A stretch of DNA of 64,000 nt, taken from assembly GCA_905207235.1 (NCBI GenBank), contig CAJLKN010000008.1, positions 33,548-97,547 of the forward strand, given 5' to 3'. Shown here piece after piece: positions 36,311 to 46,003 of this stretch. The first letter of the stretch is position 1. Each line of letters begins with the position of its first letter. The stretch comes from an uncultured Eubacteriales bacterium (GTDB lineage Bacteria; Bacillota; Clostridia; Christensenellales; Borkfalkiaceae). The notes under the pieces were generated by a model, which saw nothing but the letters and a program-made list of their open reading frames with translations, was not told where the DNA came from and searched no databases. Made by a program: the position numbers and the translations under genes.

Positions 36311-37656
36311 CATTTCACCCTTATCGCCTTTAAATTTGTAACTTTGGCATCTCCGCGGCAAGTGAGTTTAAACTGACCGTCTATGAACATGCGGCTGGAT
36401 ATCGCCTCTCTGCCGCCGTCGACAAACAGCTCTATGCCCGAAACGTCCACGAGCACAAGAACTTCGCAACGATCGTATTCGCAGTCGGTCGAGCGCCTGC
36501 AACCGTTCAGATTGTTGGCGCGCGCGGTGTCGAGATAGATTGAGCCGTCGTTGCCTATCGTTACCGAGCCGTTATCCCCCGAAAGTTCTATCTCTCCGCC
36601 GCGGGATATTTCTGCTCTGAAAACCATAGAGCGCGAAAGCCCGTCTGCATCGACAAGATATTTTTCAAGATTGCGAACGGGCAACTGAATTAATCTGCCG
36701 TCGCTAAAAGACAGTTCGCGGGGAATTGTAAAGGCGCCCATCCAGCCGTGCCCCAGCTCGTGTGTGGGATAGCGTTTGCCCCACATATCCATCCAGCCCA
36801 CTATTGTCGGGCGCTCTGCACCTTTTATAAACTGGGGGGCATAAAAGCAGTCGCCTTTGTCTATCTCGGAAATGCTTTCCGCTTCCATTCTGCCCGCCTG
36901 CAAATCGAGCCGCCCGACAATGATTACGCTCGAATTAACATTCTTGAAATCATTGCCCCTTTGGGGTACGTTGCAGCCCGAAGCGACTATGACGTCTTTG
37001 CCGTCTATCCTGCAATAGCTCGGGCATTCGCCCATATCGCCGAGTTCGTATAAAGGTCCTATATAAAACCTGTACTCGAGGTGGAACAGATCTTTGCCGC
37101 CGAGAACGATTATCAGTCCGCGGTTTTCGACCATGTCCTTGCCCCCGACGAACACGATATATTCACCGTTTATCTTTGAGGGACAGGGGTCGCGGAAATC
37201 CATGCGGCTGATATTTTTCGGCAGCGTTTCATTGTCAAATATGCAACCTTTTTTTTCGAAAGTCATGCCGTCGCGGGAGAATGCGCATTGTATTTCCTCG
37301 CGCTTGACGCCGTCCTTTTCGTAGTGCATGGTATATACGAGCGCAAGCTCGCCGTCATACTCGATAGCGCCGCCCGAGAAAATATTTTCGCCGTCCTTGT
37401 CGGGCGCGAGGGCTATGCCTGCGTCGCGATAACTTATTAAATCGTCGGAAATGAAATGTCCCCAGTGCATAACGCCGAAAATAGAGTTATACGGATTGCT
37501 CTGATAGAACAGATGATATTTGCCGCCGAAGTATATAAGACCGTTCGGGTCGTTCATCCAGCCGACGGAAGGCGTCATATGGCAGACCATTCTGTATTTG
37601 TCGTTGACCTTCGTCTTGTTTTTTTCAATTATCTGATTATTATTTTCTGTATTCAT
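36310..37656 (-). CDS. GH32 sucrose/fructan hydrolase, cytoplasmic
   Basis: A 448-residue enzyme without a signal peptide. It has the full GH32 set: SVGWMNDPNGLIYF with the nucleophile Asp, FRDPCPSK, and MGECPSYCRIDG with the acid/base Glu, then a C-terminal beta-sandwich with CEVLVLVDVSGIELFVDGG. It hydrolyses imported sucrose, sucrose 6-phosphate or short fructans. With a sugar ABC importer and fructokinase rather than a PTS, the substrate is probably unphosphorylated. The start overlaps the upstream stop as ATGA. Confidence 0.92.
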   Translation of the reverse strand: MNTENNNQIIEKNKTKVNDKYRMVCHMTPSVGWMNDPNGLIYFGGKYHLFYQSNPYNSIFGVMHWGHFISDDLISYRDAGIALAPDKDGENIFSGGAIEYDGELALVYTMHYEKDGVKREEIQCAFSRDGMTFEKKGCIFDNETLPKNISRMDFRDPCPSKINGEYIVFVGGKDMVENRGLIIVLGGKDLFHLEYRFYIGPLYELGDMGECPSYCRIDGKDVIVASGCNVPQRGNDFKNVNSSVIIVGRLDLQAGRMEAESISEIDKGDCFYAPQFIKGAERPTIVGWMDMWGKRYPTHELGHGWMGAFTIPRELSFSDGRLIQLPVRNLEKYLVDADGLSRSMVFRAEISRGGEIELSGDNGSVTIGNDGSIYLDTARANNLNGCRRSTDCEYDRCEVLVLVDVSGIELFVDGGREAISSRMFIDGQFKLTCRGDAKVTNLKAIRVK

Positions 37657-39269
37657 TCGAGGTTACTCTTATAACAAATTTTTATGTCGCTGATTTTAAT
37701 TGTCGCTCCCGCGGCGACGGCGTTAGCCGCGCTGCCGAACTGCCAGATAAATCTGTAATTGCCCTCCAGCGCCTTGTCGTCGCAAGTAATGGAATAAACC
37801 TTTTCGCCCTCTTCAATGGTGAAGTTTTTCCAGGCGAAAGTATCCCATGCGCCATATACGCTTGCAGCGAACACGCAACTTATATCCGCCGTGGAACTCG
37901 CCTTAAAAGTTATGACGTAATTGGCTGCCGCTCCCGAAAGAGAGAACATAGGGCTGTCAATTTCGTTGTTGCCCCAGTCGTTGCCGAATGCCTGAGGCGT
38001 GTATGTTACAACCCCGTCAGTACATTCAAGCGTGCCCGCCGCACCTTCGTAATGACCGCAGGTGAACGGCGAAATTGTAATATTCTGAGTTCTGTAACCG
38101 CTTTCGCGGACGGAAACCGACAGATTGGAAACGGTTATTGAGTTTACGCTGTTACCCGATTGAAGATACAGCCAAAGCGTTCCATCGACGGCGGGCGTAA
38201 CCTCCGCCACCGTGCGCTGTCCGCTCACGGGTCTGACGCTCGAAATGACTTCGTCGGGACCCCACTGTTTGCACTGAAAGTTAACTTCGTAAGGCGAAGC
38301 ATTGGCGCTTTCGCTGTCAAACGATACGATATAAGTTGTACCTGAGGTTATGGCAAGTCCCGTATTTACGAAAACTCCGCCCCTCCACATATCGGCGGAC
38401 GCCGACGTTACTTCGAACGTGAGCTGACTGCCTTCCGCATTTACCTGACCGGACGTTCCGTCAAATCGCCCTTCGACCTTGCCCGCAAAATTGAGCGTTT
38501 CAATGGCCGTGTACTCATTGTCCTTCATCATATAGCCCGTCTCGACGGAGGAGAGCGAAATTTTTATCTGCCCTTCGAGCGAGCCCAGCCACAGCTCGAT
38601 GTTGACGTTGGACGAACTCGCCTGACCGCTTGCGGTATATGTGAACTCGACGACGTTTTCGCCCTCGGAAACCTGCGCGTCGCAGATTGCTTCGCCGTTT
38701 GCCGCCGCCTTTATCCTGCCCGCAAGATTGCTCGTGAAATAGTATTTAAAGGTATATTGACTGTCGTTTACCAGATTGTAATCCCTCGACAGGCGCACAT
38801 CCTCCGCAATTTCCGCGTCCTTGACGGAAAATTCAAATCTGTCGCCGCTGAGCCCTTCGGATAAGACCTCGGCATGCCCGCCGGTTACGAGAGTAAAACC
38901 GTTAGTCGTTATGTCGTCGCGGTATATATCCCTGTCTGTGACGTCGGCATACGCCGTCGTGCGGAATGTCTTGCCCTGGCTGTCCTCCACCTCGTAAATC
39001 AGCTCATATGTGCCCGCCTCGTCAAATACCGCATATCCCTCTCTTACGGGCGTTTCGGGTATTATCGTTATGTTTATATCCGGCGTTATATCGCCGTCCT
39101 CCGTGTCGAGCGCGGCTACGCCGTCGAGCAGATCGACCTCGGTATTTACCAGGCAGGTTATATCGCCTATTCCAGTGAGTTCGGGCGACTGATTGACAGA
39201 CTGTATGACGCAGCCAGAAAGCATTGCGACCGCCGCAACGGGAATTGTCAGCAAGCTAATTTTTTTCAT
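37653..39269 (-). CDS. Multidomain lipoprotein, fructan-binding candidate
   Basis: About 538 residues with lipobox AMLSGC. An Ig-like domain comes first (about residues 25-105: SPELTGIGDITCLVNTEVDLLDG and YELIYEVEDSQGKT, the pattern of DUF5011/HYR repeats). Three beta-sandwich domains of about 130 residues follow, with alternating Trp and Tyr, resembling carbohydrate-binding modules. No catalytic motif is seen. In this operon it most likely holds polymer at the surface. Start set at the third of three ATG codons, 7 bases from GGAG; it overlaps the YesL-like gene by 14 bases. Confidence 0.65.
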   Translation of the reverse strand: MKKISLLTIPVAAVAMLSGCVIQSVNQSPELTGIGDITCLVNTEVDLLDGVAALDTEDGDITPDINITIIPETPVREGYAVFDEAGTYELIYEVEDSQGKTFRTTAYADVTDRDIYRDDITTNGFTLVTGGHAEVLSEGLSGDRFEFSVKDAEIAEDVRLSRDYNLVNDSQYTFKYYFTSNLAGRIKAAANGEAICDAQVSEGENVVEFTYTASGQASSSNVNIELWLGSLEGQIKISLSSVETGYMMKDNEYTAIETLNFAGKVEGRFDGTSGQVNAEGSQLTFEVTSASADMWRGGVFVNTGLAITSGTTYIVSFDSESANASPYEVNFQCKQWGPDEVISSVRPVSGQRTVAEVTPAVDGTLWLYLQSGNSVNSITVSNLSVSVRESGYRTQNITISPFTCGHYEGAAGTLECTDGVVTYTPQAFGNDWGNNEIDSPMFSLSGAAANYVITFKASSTADISCVFAASVYGAWDTFAWKNFTIEEGEKVYSITCDDKALEGNYRFIWQFGSAANAVAAGATIKISDIKICYKSNLE

Positions 39270-39939
39270 CATCATTCTCCGTTTCATTTTTGTTTATATT
39301 GCCGTATTCGTCAAAGTAATCGTCGCGCTTTGCCTCTTTTTTCAGTTCATAGACAGACGTTTTCAGCATTTTAGCTTTAAGGACGTACAGATTTTCGCGC
39401 ATCAGGTATGTTACGGCAAGCGGCACGGCGTACAGCGTTACTATCAGCACATACGGATAGTAAAGTATAAGCGCCACTATTCCGCCGAAGCATGCCGCAG
39501 CAAGTATGCTGCGCATAAGTCCGCCGAACAGCAGCATGAAGCCGTTTCTTAAAAGCTGGAAAAACGTAACGTTCATGTTGACTATTATCGTCGGAGCGGT
39601 AACCAGATAGATGACCGCGGCGACGAGCGCTATGCAGCTTATCGCAAGCACGAAAGCATTCATTTGCTCCGGGTGAGTATTGAAGAAATAAATGTTGAGT
39701 ACCGGAAATGCCAGAATGACGAGCTGAAAGAGGGTATAAAGCGCAATCAGCGCGGCATTTTCACCTATTGTAGTGAATATATCCTTGAACCGCCTGTCGC
39801 CCATAGGTCTCGAAAAGAAGCCCGTAAGCCCCACCAGCATGGGCACGAACGGCAATATTAGCGCCGCAGAAAGCCCCATGAGTATGGTTACGACTATAAA
39901 TTCGAAGGCATATTCGCCCAAAGCGTTGAGCCCCTTCAT
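39256..39939 (-). CDS. DUF624/YesL-family membrane protein
   Basis: 227 residues with five or six hydrophobic helices and a charged cytoplasmic tail (KKEAKRDDYFDEYGNIN). This family is a regular companion of LplABC-type oligosaccharide importers and is thought to assist them, but its biochemical role is not known. It lies 9 bases after the binding-protein gene. Confidence 0.75.
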   Translation of the reverse strand: MKGLNALGEYAFEFIVVTILMGLSAALILPFVPMLVGLTGFFSRPMGDRRFKDIFTTIGENAALIALYTLFQLVILAFPVLNIYFFNTHPEQMNAFVLAISCIALVAAVIYLVTAPTIIVNMNVTFFQLLRNGFMLLFGGLMRSILAAACFGGIVALILYYPYVLIVTLYAVPLAVTYLMRENLYVLKAKMLKTSVYELKKEAKRDDYFDEYGNINKNETENDDEKN

Positions 39940-39948
39940 GCCGCCTCC

Positions 39949-41562
39949 TTATCCGATCGCCGCAAGATAGTTGTCATATGCCTGCTGATTGATCTGTTTT
40001 ACGGTGTCGATAGAAGCGCGGTTGGTATTCAGGAAGTTCTGCCAGTCGCTGAGAGACGGTGCGCTAGAAGCCGTAATGCGGTTTACCATCCACGCCGTCA
40101 TGTTGTTTGCAAGCGACATTTCGTATTTATTGAGAGTATTGAGCTGCTCTTCCGTGTAATTGAGGTTGGGTATGCTTACAGCGCCCTCATAGGTATAAGG
40201 CTTTACCCATTGCTCCAACCTTTCGAGGCGAAGTTTTGCGCGGGGCTCCATTTCCACATAGTTTTCCCACACTTCTTCGGTGAGATATACGACGCCGTAA
40301 GGCGCATTTTTCATGCGGAAGTCGTCCGCGCTCTGCCTGCCGTGGTCGTCGTTGGGAATGAGCTTGCCATCGACTTTTTCGCTAAGAAACGCGCCGGACT
40401 CGATAGACCCGTAATTGAGCTGCGCCGAATAATCGGGCTCAAAAAACTTGTCGAAATACGAAAGCAGTCCTTCCTTATCCGAACAGGAAGAAAGAATTAC
40501 GCACGTACCTTTTTCTATCTCCAGCTCGTTGCTTACGCCGACGTACTGCTTTCCCGTGGCGTCGTCCACAAGCGGCTGAAGCATAATGTAATCGTCCTGC
40601 AAGTTCTCGGAAACCACAGTTTCCTTTTCCCACCAGTAGAAAGCTCCGTACCTGCCATCCTGTCCGCGAGCGAGGAATTCATCCTGCGTCTGCGTAAACG
40701 ATGCCGAGCGTATGAGCCCTTTATTGTACCAGTCATTCAATTCGACTATTGCGTTATACCACTCGCGATATTCTACGGTAAATACCACCTTGCCGTTGAC
40801 AATAGTTTTATGCTGGGCATTTTCGGGCACGCCGAAAGACGCTATCAGGTCGCTTTCGTTGCCCTGCCAGTTGCCGCTGACAAACGAAAGGGGTATTTCG
40901 TCGATATTGTCGCCGTCGCCGTCCATATCGAGGTCGCTGAATTTCTGTAAAATAGCCTTAAACTCGTTCCTTGTGAGTTTCAGTCCGTCTATAAGTTGGG
41001 ATTTTTCGAGCGACACGCCGTCGGGCAGATTGCCGTCGTCAATAAGTTTTTCGACCCACGCCTTATTTAAAAAGAGTATATTCGGATAGGCTTTGAGCCC
41101 CATCTCCTCCACCCTGGGCAAAGAATATATATGTCCGTCGGGCGATTTGAGCGCCTCGGCTATATCGGGTCTGTCTTCGAGTATCTTCGAGAAGTTGGGC
41201 ATGCTGTCGAGATATTGGTCTATCGCCACTATCTTTCCGCGCTTGCCGTAGTTATAGAGCTTGAGATTGGAAAAGCCCGAATGATATATCGCGTCTATGC
41301 CCTTTATGCTGACGGGGTCTGTATTGTTGTTGTACTGTGTGGATGTGTTGTAAATCCAATGAACTTCCTTGCCCGTTGCTTTTGCGAGAGATTTGAACAC
41401 GGGCATGGTGTTATAATCTTTAACGCTCTCCTCCTTGACGGCGAGCACGGTAAAATCGTAATAATCGTCGTCATCTTTAAATGCACATCCGGAAGCAGAA
41501 AACAAAGCCGCGATTATCGTGCCTAAGGCAAGCATTGCAGACAATATTTTTTTGATTTTCAT
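39949..41562 (-). CDS. Sugar ABC transporter substrate-binding lipoprotein
   Basis: A 537-residue lipoprotein (lipobox SASGC), the length of the LplA-like family 1 binding proteins that take complex oligosaccharides. The mature protein starts with a very acidic DDDDYYDF. GHIYSLPRVEEMG and GRYGAFYWWEKE are family-like segments. It should deliver fructo-oligosaccharides to the permeases downstream in the window's minus-strand order. GGGG precedes the ATG. Confidence 0.87.
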   Translation of the reverse strand: MKIKKILSAMLALGTIIAALFSASGCAFKDDDDYYDFTVLAVKEESVKDYNTMPVFKSLAKATGKEVHWIYNTSTQYNNNTDPVSIKGIDAIYHSGFSNLKLYNYGKRGKIVAIDQYLDSMPNFSKILEDRPDIAEALKSPDGHIYSLPRVEEMGLKAYPNILFLNKAWVEKLIDDGNLPDGVSLEKSQLIDGLKLTRNEFKAILQKFSDLDMDGDGDNIDEIPLSFVSGNWQGNESDLIASFGVPENAQHKTIVNGKVVFTVEYREWYNAIVELNDWYNKGLIRSASFTQTQDEFLARGQDGRYGAFYWWEKETVVSENLQDDYIMLQPLVDDATGKQYVGVSNELEIEKGTCVILSSCSDKEGLLSYFDKFFEPDYSAQLNYGSIESGAFLSEKVDGKLIPNDDHGRQSADDFRMKNAPYGVVYLTEEVWENYVEMEPRAKLRLERLEQWVKPYTYEGAVSIPNLNYTEEQLNTLNKYEMSLANNMTAWMVNRITASSAPSLSDWQNFLNTNRASIDTVKQINQQAYDNYLAAIG

Positions 41563-41578
41563 GTTTCCCCCCTTGACA

Positions 41579-42484
41579 TTATTTGAAAGAGCCGACGAGT
41601 ACGCCCTGTCCGAAATGCTTTTCTATCATGGGATAGAGTATAAGTATGGGTACCGTCGCTATTATTATCGAGGTAAATTTAATCTGCGTCGCCGCGCGGA
41701 GCTGTTCGAGTATTACGTCTCCCTCGCCGCCCTTGGTCGCGTCCAGAAGACCGTTAAGGACGGTCTGAAGGGGATAAAACTGACTGTCTATATTGAAGAT
41801 ATACGCGTCGATGTAGTTGTTCCAGTGCCCCACCGCATAGAAGAGCACCATTACGGAAATTATCGATTTGGATATGGGCAGGACGAGGTCGAAAAACGTC
41901 CTTATTTCTCCGACGCCGTCTATCATTCCCGCTTCCAGCACTTCCTTGGGAACGTTGGATTCGAAGAACGACTTGCACATAAACACGTTATACACGCTCA
42001 CGCCGCCGCCTATTATCAGAATGAGAGGGTTCTGATACAGTCCGAGCATGCGGCAGATTATTATATAAGGCACAAGCCCGCCGCCGAAGAACATGGTTAT
42101 TATGAACATGACCATAATGAACTTGCGGAAGGGAAGATAATGTCTTGACAAAGCCCAGCCCGCGGGGATAGTAAGAACTATATTGAACAGCGTGCCGAGT
42201 ATGGTATATAAGAGCGTGAAGAAATATCCGCGCCAGATATCCTCCCTTTCAAACAGCGCCGCATATCCCGAAAAAGTTACCTTGACGGGATAAAGCCAGA
42301 CGTCGCCCGTCATGACCTCGTCGGGGTTGGATATAGACGCTATAACTATATAATAGAGAGGGTATATGACTATCACGGCGAGCAGGAAAAGTATGACCGC
42401 GCACACCGCGTAATAGATATAGTCCGTCTTGCTCTCTTTGATTTTATTGCTTTTTCTGAGAGTTTTTAATTGCTGCTTATTCAT
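41579..42484 (-). CDS. Sugar ABC transporter permease, MalG/LplC type
   Basis: A 301-residue permease with six helices and the EAA loop (EVLEAGMIDGVGEIRTFFDLVLPI) that contacts the ATPase. The ATG is set at 42484, just behind GGTGAAAG. It lies 5 bases after the partner permease gene and forms the importer channel with it. Confidence 0.9.
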   Translation of the reverse strand: MNKQQLKTLRKSNKIKESKTDYIYYAVCAVILFLLAVIVIYPLYYIVIASISNPDEVMTGDVWLYPVKVTFSGYAALFEREDIWRGYFFTLLYTILGTLFNIVLTIPAGWALSRHYLPFRKFIMVMFIITMFFGGGLVPYIIICRMLGLYQNPLILIIGGGVSVYNVFMCKSFFESNVPKEVLEAGMIDGVGEIRTFFDLVLPISKSIISVMVLFYAVGHWNNYIDAYIFNIDSQFYPLQTVLNGLLDATKGGEGDVILEQLRAATQIKFTSIIIATVPILILYPMIEKHFGQGVLVGSFK

Positions 42485-42489
42485 ATCTT

Positions 42490-43524
42490 TCACCACATGC
42501 TGCTATGCGCCACTTTTTTGGAAGTAAAGTTTGCTATTACCAGAAGAACGACGTTTATTACCGAGTTGAAAAGACCTGCCGCGGTACCTACGCCGTACTG
42601 TCCGCCCATCAGACCGAAGGTATATACATATGTTGAGAGAATTTCACTCGTCTCCAGATTGCCGCCCGTCTGCATTAGGAGCACCTTTTCATATCCGCAG
42701 TTCATCAGATTGCCGACGGAAAGTATCATCATCATTATTATCGTCGGCAGTATCGCGGGAAGATCGACGCTGAATATTCTGCGGAAACGCGAAGCGCCGT
42801 CAACTTTTGCCGCCTCGTGCAGCGAAGGATCGACGCCCGAAAGCGCCGCGAGGTAGATTATCGCCGACCAGCCGAAATCCTGCCAGTTGCCCGAGAAGAT
42901 GTAAAGCGGTCTGAACGCTTCGGGTGTTATGAAAAGTTGCAACCCGTTGACGTCGCCGCCCAGCTTTATGCTGAGCTGGTCTAAAAGTCCGTCGGAGCCG
43001 AAGATAAGTTTGAGCATGCCGACCATTACTACGAGCGATATGAAGTGGGGCGCATAATAAAGTATCTGCAAGCCCTTCTTTGCCTTCTTCGAGCGCAGCG
43101 AATTGAGAAGCAGCGCCACTATTATCGGCAAAGGAAATCCTATAATAAAGCCGAACACGCACAAAAGAAAGGTGTTGAAGAAATAATCGAGGAAGTTGGG
43201 GTTGGAAAAGAATGTTTCAAAATTTTCCCAACCGACCCAAATAGTCTCCGCCCCGACCACCGAATCGCCCGGCATATAGTCCTGAAAGGCTACGAGCACG
43301 CCGTACATGGGCAGATAGCAGAAAATGAACACATATACAACCGCAGGAATGATAAACAAAAGTATCCAGCCCCTGCGTTTGAAATTTGCCTTCCACTTCT
43401 CCCACTTGGGGTGCTTTTTTTTCTCTTCATTGCCCTCTTCGCAGACTTCCGCCTCCGTCAATGCGTCTGCGGGCGCGACTGTATGCAAACTTTCATATAC
43501 AGCCTCATCAGTCATATTCTGCAT
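42490..43524 (-). CDS. Sugar ABC transporter permease, MalF/LplB type
   Basis: A 344-residue permease. A 60-residue acidic/basic N-terminal extension precedes the first helix (WILLFIIPAVVYVFIFCYLP). The EAA loop reads HEAAKVDGASRFRRIFSVD. It pairs with the permease immediately downstream. Confidence 0.9.
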   Translation of the reverse strand: MQNMTDEAVYESLHTVAPADALTEAEVCEEGNEEKKKHPKWEKWKANFKRRGWILLFIIPAVVYVFIFCYLPMYGVLVAFQDYMPGDSVVGAETIWVGWENFETFFSNPNFLDYFFNTFLLCVFGFIIGFPLPIIVALLLNSLRSKKAKKGLQILYYAPHFISLVVMVGMLKLIFGSDGLLDQLSIKLGGDVNGLQLFITPEAFRPLYIFSGNWQDFGWSAIIYLAALSGVDPSLHEAAKVDGASRFRRIFSVDLPAILPTIIMMMILSVGNLMNCGYEKVLLMQTGGNLETSEILSTYVYTFGLMGGQYGVGTAAGLFNSVINVVLLVIANFTSKKVAHSSMW

Positions 43525-43547
43525 AAATCATCCTCCCCCTTACTCAA

Positions 43548-44243
43548 TCAGCGCAACTTCGCGCGCCTTATCTTTTTTATTATGACAAACGTCAGATAGC
43601 CGATTATCGCTCCTCCGAATATGCACATATCGACTATAAACCAGGTATAGTTTATGGGAACTATTTCGTTCCACATGTCATCTTCGAGCCCGACGAAAGA
43701 GAACGAAGCCGAAGGTCTGCCCTTTGACGTATATAACTTCAAATTGTGGTCGCCTGCGACCATCTGTCCGTCCGCCGCTAATATTATTCTGTTTCCCTCG
43801 CGGATAAATTCAACGCCCTTTCCGTCGATTTCCGCCCTGTATATTATTACGTTCTCGCCGAGCACGAAAGAAATTTCTTCTCCGCGCACGAACTCTTCTT
43901 TTTCCGCCCTGACCGTTGCGGCGTCAAAATCCGTATGCACCTCCACATTCGTCTCGCCGCTTGCGGTTATCACCCTGAAAATATAATCGGTGCCCGCTTC
44001 GAGCGTGCGGAGATAATTTCCGTCTATTACAAGTTCGCCGTTTTCAATGCTGTATTCATCGTCTTCAAGGCGATAGCTTGCGTCGGTCACGTTTATGACT
44101 TTTATTATCTCGTCTTGTTGTAATTTTGCCGTTGTCTGCCCTTCGGCAAACGCCGTCGCCGTCTGCGACGCGAAAGCCGTTGAGGCGATCAGCGCAAGAA
44201 CAAGCGCAAGCCATAGCAATTTTAACTTTTTAACACATTTCAT
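43548..44243 (-). CDS. Secreted, C-terminally anchored protein of unknown function
   Basis: About 231 residues: a signal peptide (basic start, hydrophobic core, ATAFA cut), a beta-rich extracellular part, then a single helix near residues 200-222 and a basic KKIRRAKLR tail that stops in the cytoplasm. So it is a type I membrane protein. I recognise no family. Start set at 44243 behind GGGGGAG. Its place between a surface lipoprotein and the permeases suggests a role in capturing or passing on fructan. Confidence 0.6.
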   Translation of the reverse strand: MKCVKKLKLLWLALVLALIASTAFASQTATAFAEGQTTAKLQQDEIIKVINVTDASYRLEDDEYSIENGELVIDGNYLRTLEAGTDYIFRVITASGETNVEVHTDFDAATVRAEKEEFVRGEEISFVLGENVIIYRAEIDGKGVEFIREGNRIILAADGQMVAGDHNLKLYTSKGRPSASFSFVGLEDDMWNEIVPINYTWFIVDMCIFGGAIIGYLTFVIIKKIRRAKLR

Positions 44244-44271
44244 AGCTCTCCCCCGCCACATACAATAAACG

Positions 44272-45804
44272 TCAGCCCAGCAAGACTATATCGAGCTCAC
44301 CGTTGGGATAGGCTCCTTCCGTGCCGCCCGCCTCGTTGGAAAACATAAAATATACGGTGTCTCCCGCCTTTAAATTGCAGTTTATTTCCAGATTTAACAC
44401 ATTCGGATCGCTTGCGTAGTACGAAGGATTGGAATAAAGCACTCCGTCGGCATTCTTTATGCCTACGCGAAGCGCCGCTCTGGTAAGGGCGGTTCCGCCC
44501 GTAAAGTAAATTTTTAACCTGACTGCGCCGTCGCCAGAAGCCGTGTATCCTATCGTAGTCATTGCGCCGAAATCTATCCAGCCGTCCTTTATCTCCATGC
44601 CTTCGGCCTTCCATGAACCGCTTGCGTCCGGTGTCGCAGGGACAAATTCAAAGTTTTCCCGTTCGCCCCACAGATAATTGACATAGCCGTATTCCCACGC
44701 GCCGCCTTGCTCCAAGGTGAAATCGTCCGAAAAATCGGCGAGCGGAGCTTCGTAGCCGAGCGCTATCGAAAGGTCGCCGTTTGGCTGAGCGCCCTCCGTG
44801 CCGACCGCTTCGTCAGAAAATATAAAGTATATTGTATCTCCGCCGAAAACGTCGATGTCTATATCAGCCTCGAGCTTGTTTTCGGTACTGTTCAAGAATG
44901 AGGGTTGGGAATAGAGAACGCCTTTTTCGCTCTTGACGCCGACGCGGAGCGCCGTTCTCGTAAGGGCGGTACTGCCCGTAAACGAAACAGAGGCCTTTAT
45001 CGTTCCGCTCTTTTCTGCGGTATAGCCTATCGTCGTCATAGAGCTGAAATCTATCCAGCCGTCCCTTATCTCCGAGCCTTCCGCCTTCCACGCGCCGCTT
45101 CCGTCCGATGTAGCAGGGACAAAGTCAAAGTTTTCCTCGTCCCAACGGTAATTTACATAGCCGTATTTCCACGCGCCGCCTTGCTCCAAGGTGAATTCCT
45201 GCGAAAAGTCCGCGCCCTTGGGAATTGTGACCTCTTTTGTATCCTTGCACAAATTGCAGGTATAAACCATTAACCCGTCGGTCGTGAGCGTGCGCTCGGA
45301 TATAACTTTGCCTTCATCCCACGCATGCTCGCCGTATTCGCCCGTAACGGTCTGCCTTTCGAGCTCGGCGCCGCAGTCGCTGCAATAAACGACGCTGTCA
45401 TACGAACCTGCCTTTATGCAGCTCGCTTCGGTCTCGTTTTCCTTTACGGCAGCCGCAGGCGTATGCCCCTTTGCCTCCACCGTAACGCTTTCATGCGAAA
45501 TGGTTTCGCCGCATACGAGACAATAAACCGTGCTGTCGTAGTAACCGTCTTCCGTGCAGGTTGCAGGCTCTTCATTGCTCTTCACGGCCGCAGACTCCGC
45601 ATGCCCCATGGCGGCTATAACTTCTTCTTTGATCTCATCGCACTCTGTACAGGTGTAAATCTTTAACCCGTCTAAAACGCATGTGGGCTGTACCGTAACG
45701 CGACCTTTATCCCAGGTATGTTCGTGCACCGCCTGCCCGCCGCATGCCGTAAGTCCCGCAAGCGATAAAAACAGCGCGGTCATCGCCAAAAATTTACCCT
45801 TCAT
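44272..45804 (-). CDS. Lipoprotein with zinc-ribbon-like repeats and two CBM-like domains
   Basis: A 510-residue lipoprotein (lipobox LTAC), first gene of the operon. Residues about 25-190 hold four short units with TCTEC, YCLVC, YCSDC and TCNLC pairs, each followed by a GH segment, a pattern seen in Gram-positive surface proteins. Two near-identical domains of about 150 residues follow, both beginning FTLEQGGAW.YGYVNY.W and containing WIDF..MTTIGYTA, which look like carbohydrate-binding sandwiches. It is the probable outermost polymer-binding protein. GAGGGG precedes the ATG. Confidence 0.65.
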   Translation of the reverse strand: MKGKFLAMTALFLSLAGLTACGGQAVHEHTWDKGRVTVQPTCVLDGLKIYTCTECDEIKEEVIAAMGHAESAAVKSNEEPATCTEDGYYDSTVYCLVCGETISHESVTVEAKGHTPAAAVKENETEASCIKAGSYDSVVYCSDCGAELERQTVTGEYGEHAWDEGKVISERTLTTDGLMVYTCNLCKDTKEVTIPKGADFSQEFTLEQGGAWKYGYVNYRWDEENFDFVPATSDGSGAWKAEGSEIRDGWIDFSSMTTIGYTAEKSGTIKASVSFTGSTALTRTALRVGVKSEKGVLYSQPSFLNSTENKLEADIDIDVFGGDTIYFIFSDEAVGTEGAQPNGDLSIALGYEAPLADFSDDFTLEQGGAWEYGYVNYLWGERENFEFVPATPDASGSWKAEGMEIKDGWIDFGAMTTIGYTASGDGAVRLKIYFTGGTALTRAALRVGIKNADGVLYSNPSYYASDPNVLNLEINCNLKAGDTVYFMFSNEAGGTEGAYPNGELDIVLLG

Positions 45805-45828
45805 TTTCCCCTCATTAACTTTGTTAAT

Positions 45829-45857
45829 ATTTTACACTATTTGTGCTTACAAATCAA
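45829..45857 (-). promoter_or_regulatory. Fructan operon promoter with an operator-like dyad
   Basis: TTGATT (45852-45857), 17-base spacer, TAAAAT (45829-45834). The spacer holds the dyad TTTGTGCTTACAAA (45840-45853), well placed for repression by the divergent LacI-type regulator. Confidence 0.7.
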
Positions 45858-45907
45858 TAATAAGGTTACAATCTTTCACTGTCAATAAAATAAAAAATTA
45901 TTGAGCA

Positions 45908-45948
45908 TTTGCACAACTGCTCGCGCGCAATATTTGTGCATTTGCAAA
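45908..45948. promoter_or_regulatory. Further operator candidates between fructan operon and regulator
   Basis: TTTGCACAA (45908-45916) and TTTGTGCATTTGCAAA (45933-45948) share the TTTGTGC half-site with the dyad in the operon promoter. The three sites are 90 bases apart end to end, which would allow looping. Assignment to the LacI-type protein is inference. Confidence 0.45.
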
Positions 45949-45955
45949 ATTTATA

Positions 45956-45984
45956 TTGATTTTTACAGAGGCATAAGTTATAAT
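45956..45984 (+). promoter_or_regulatory. Promoter of the LacI-type regulator gene
   Basis: TTGATT (45956-45961), 17-base spacer, TATAAT (45979-45984). Confidence 0.75.
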
Positions 45985-46003
45985 GCATTCAGGGGGAATC
46001 AAA

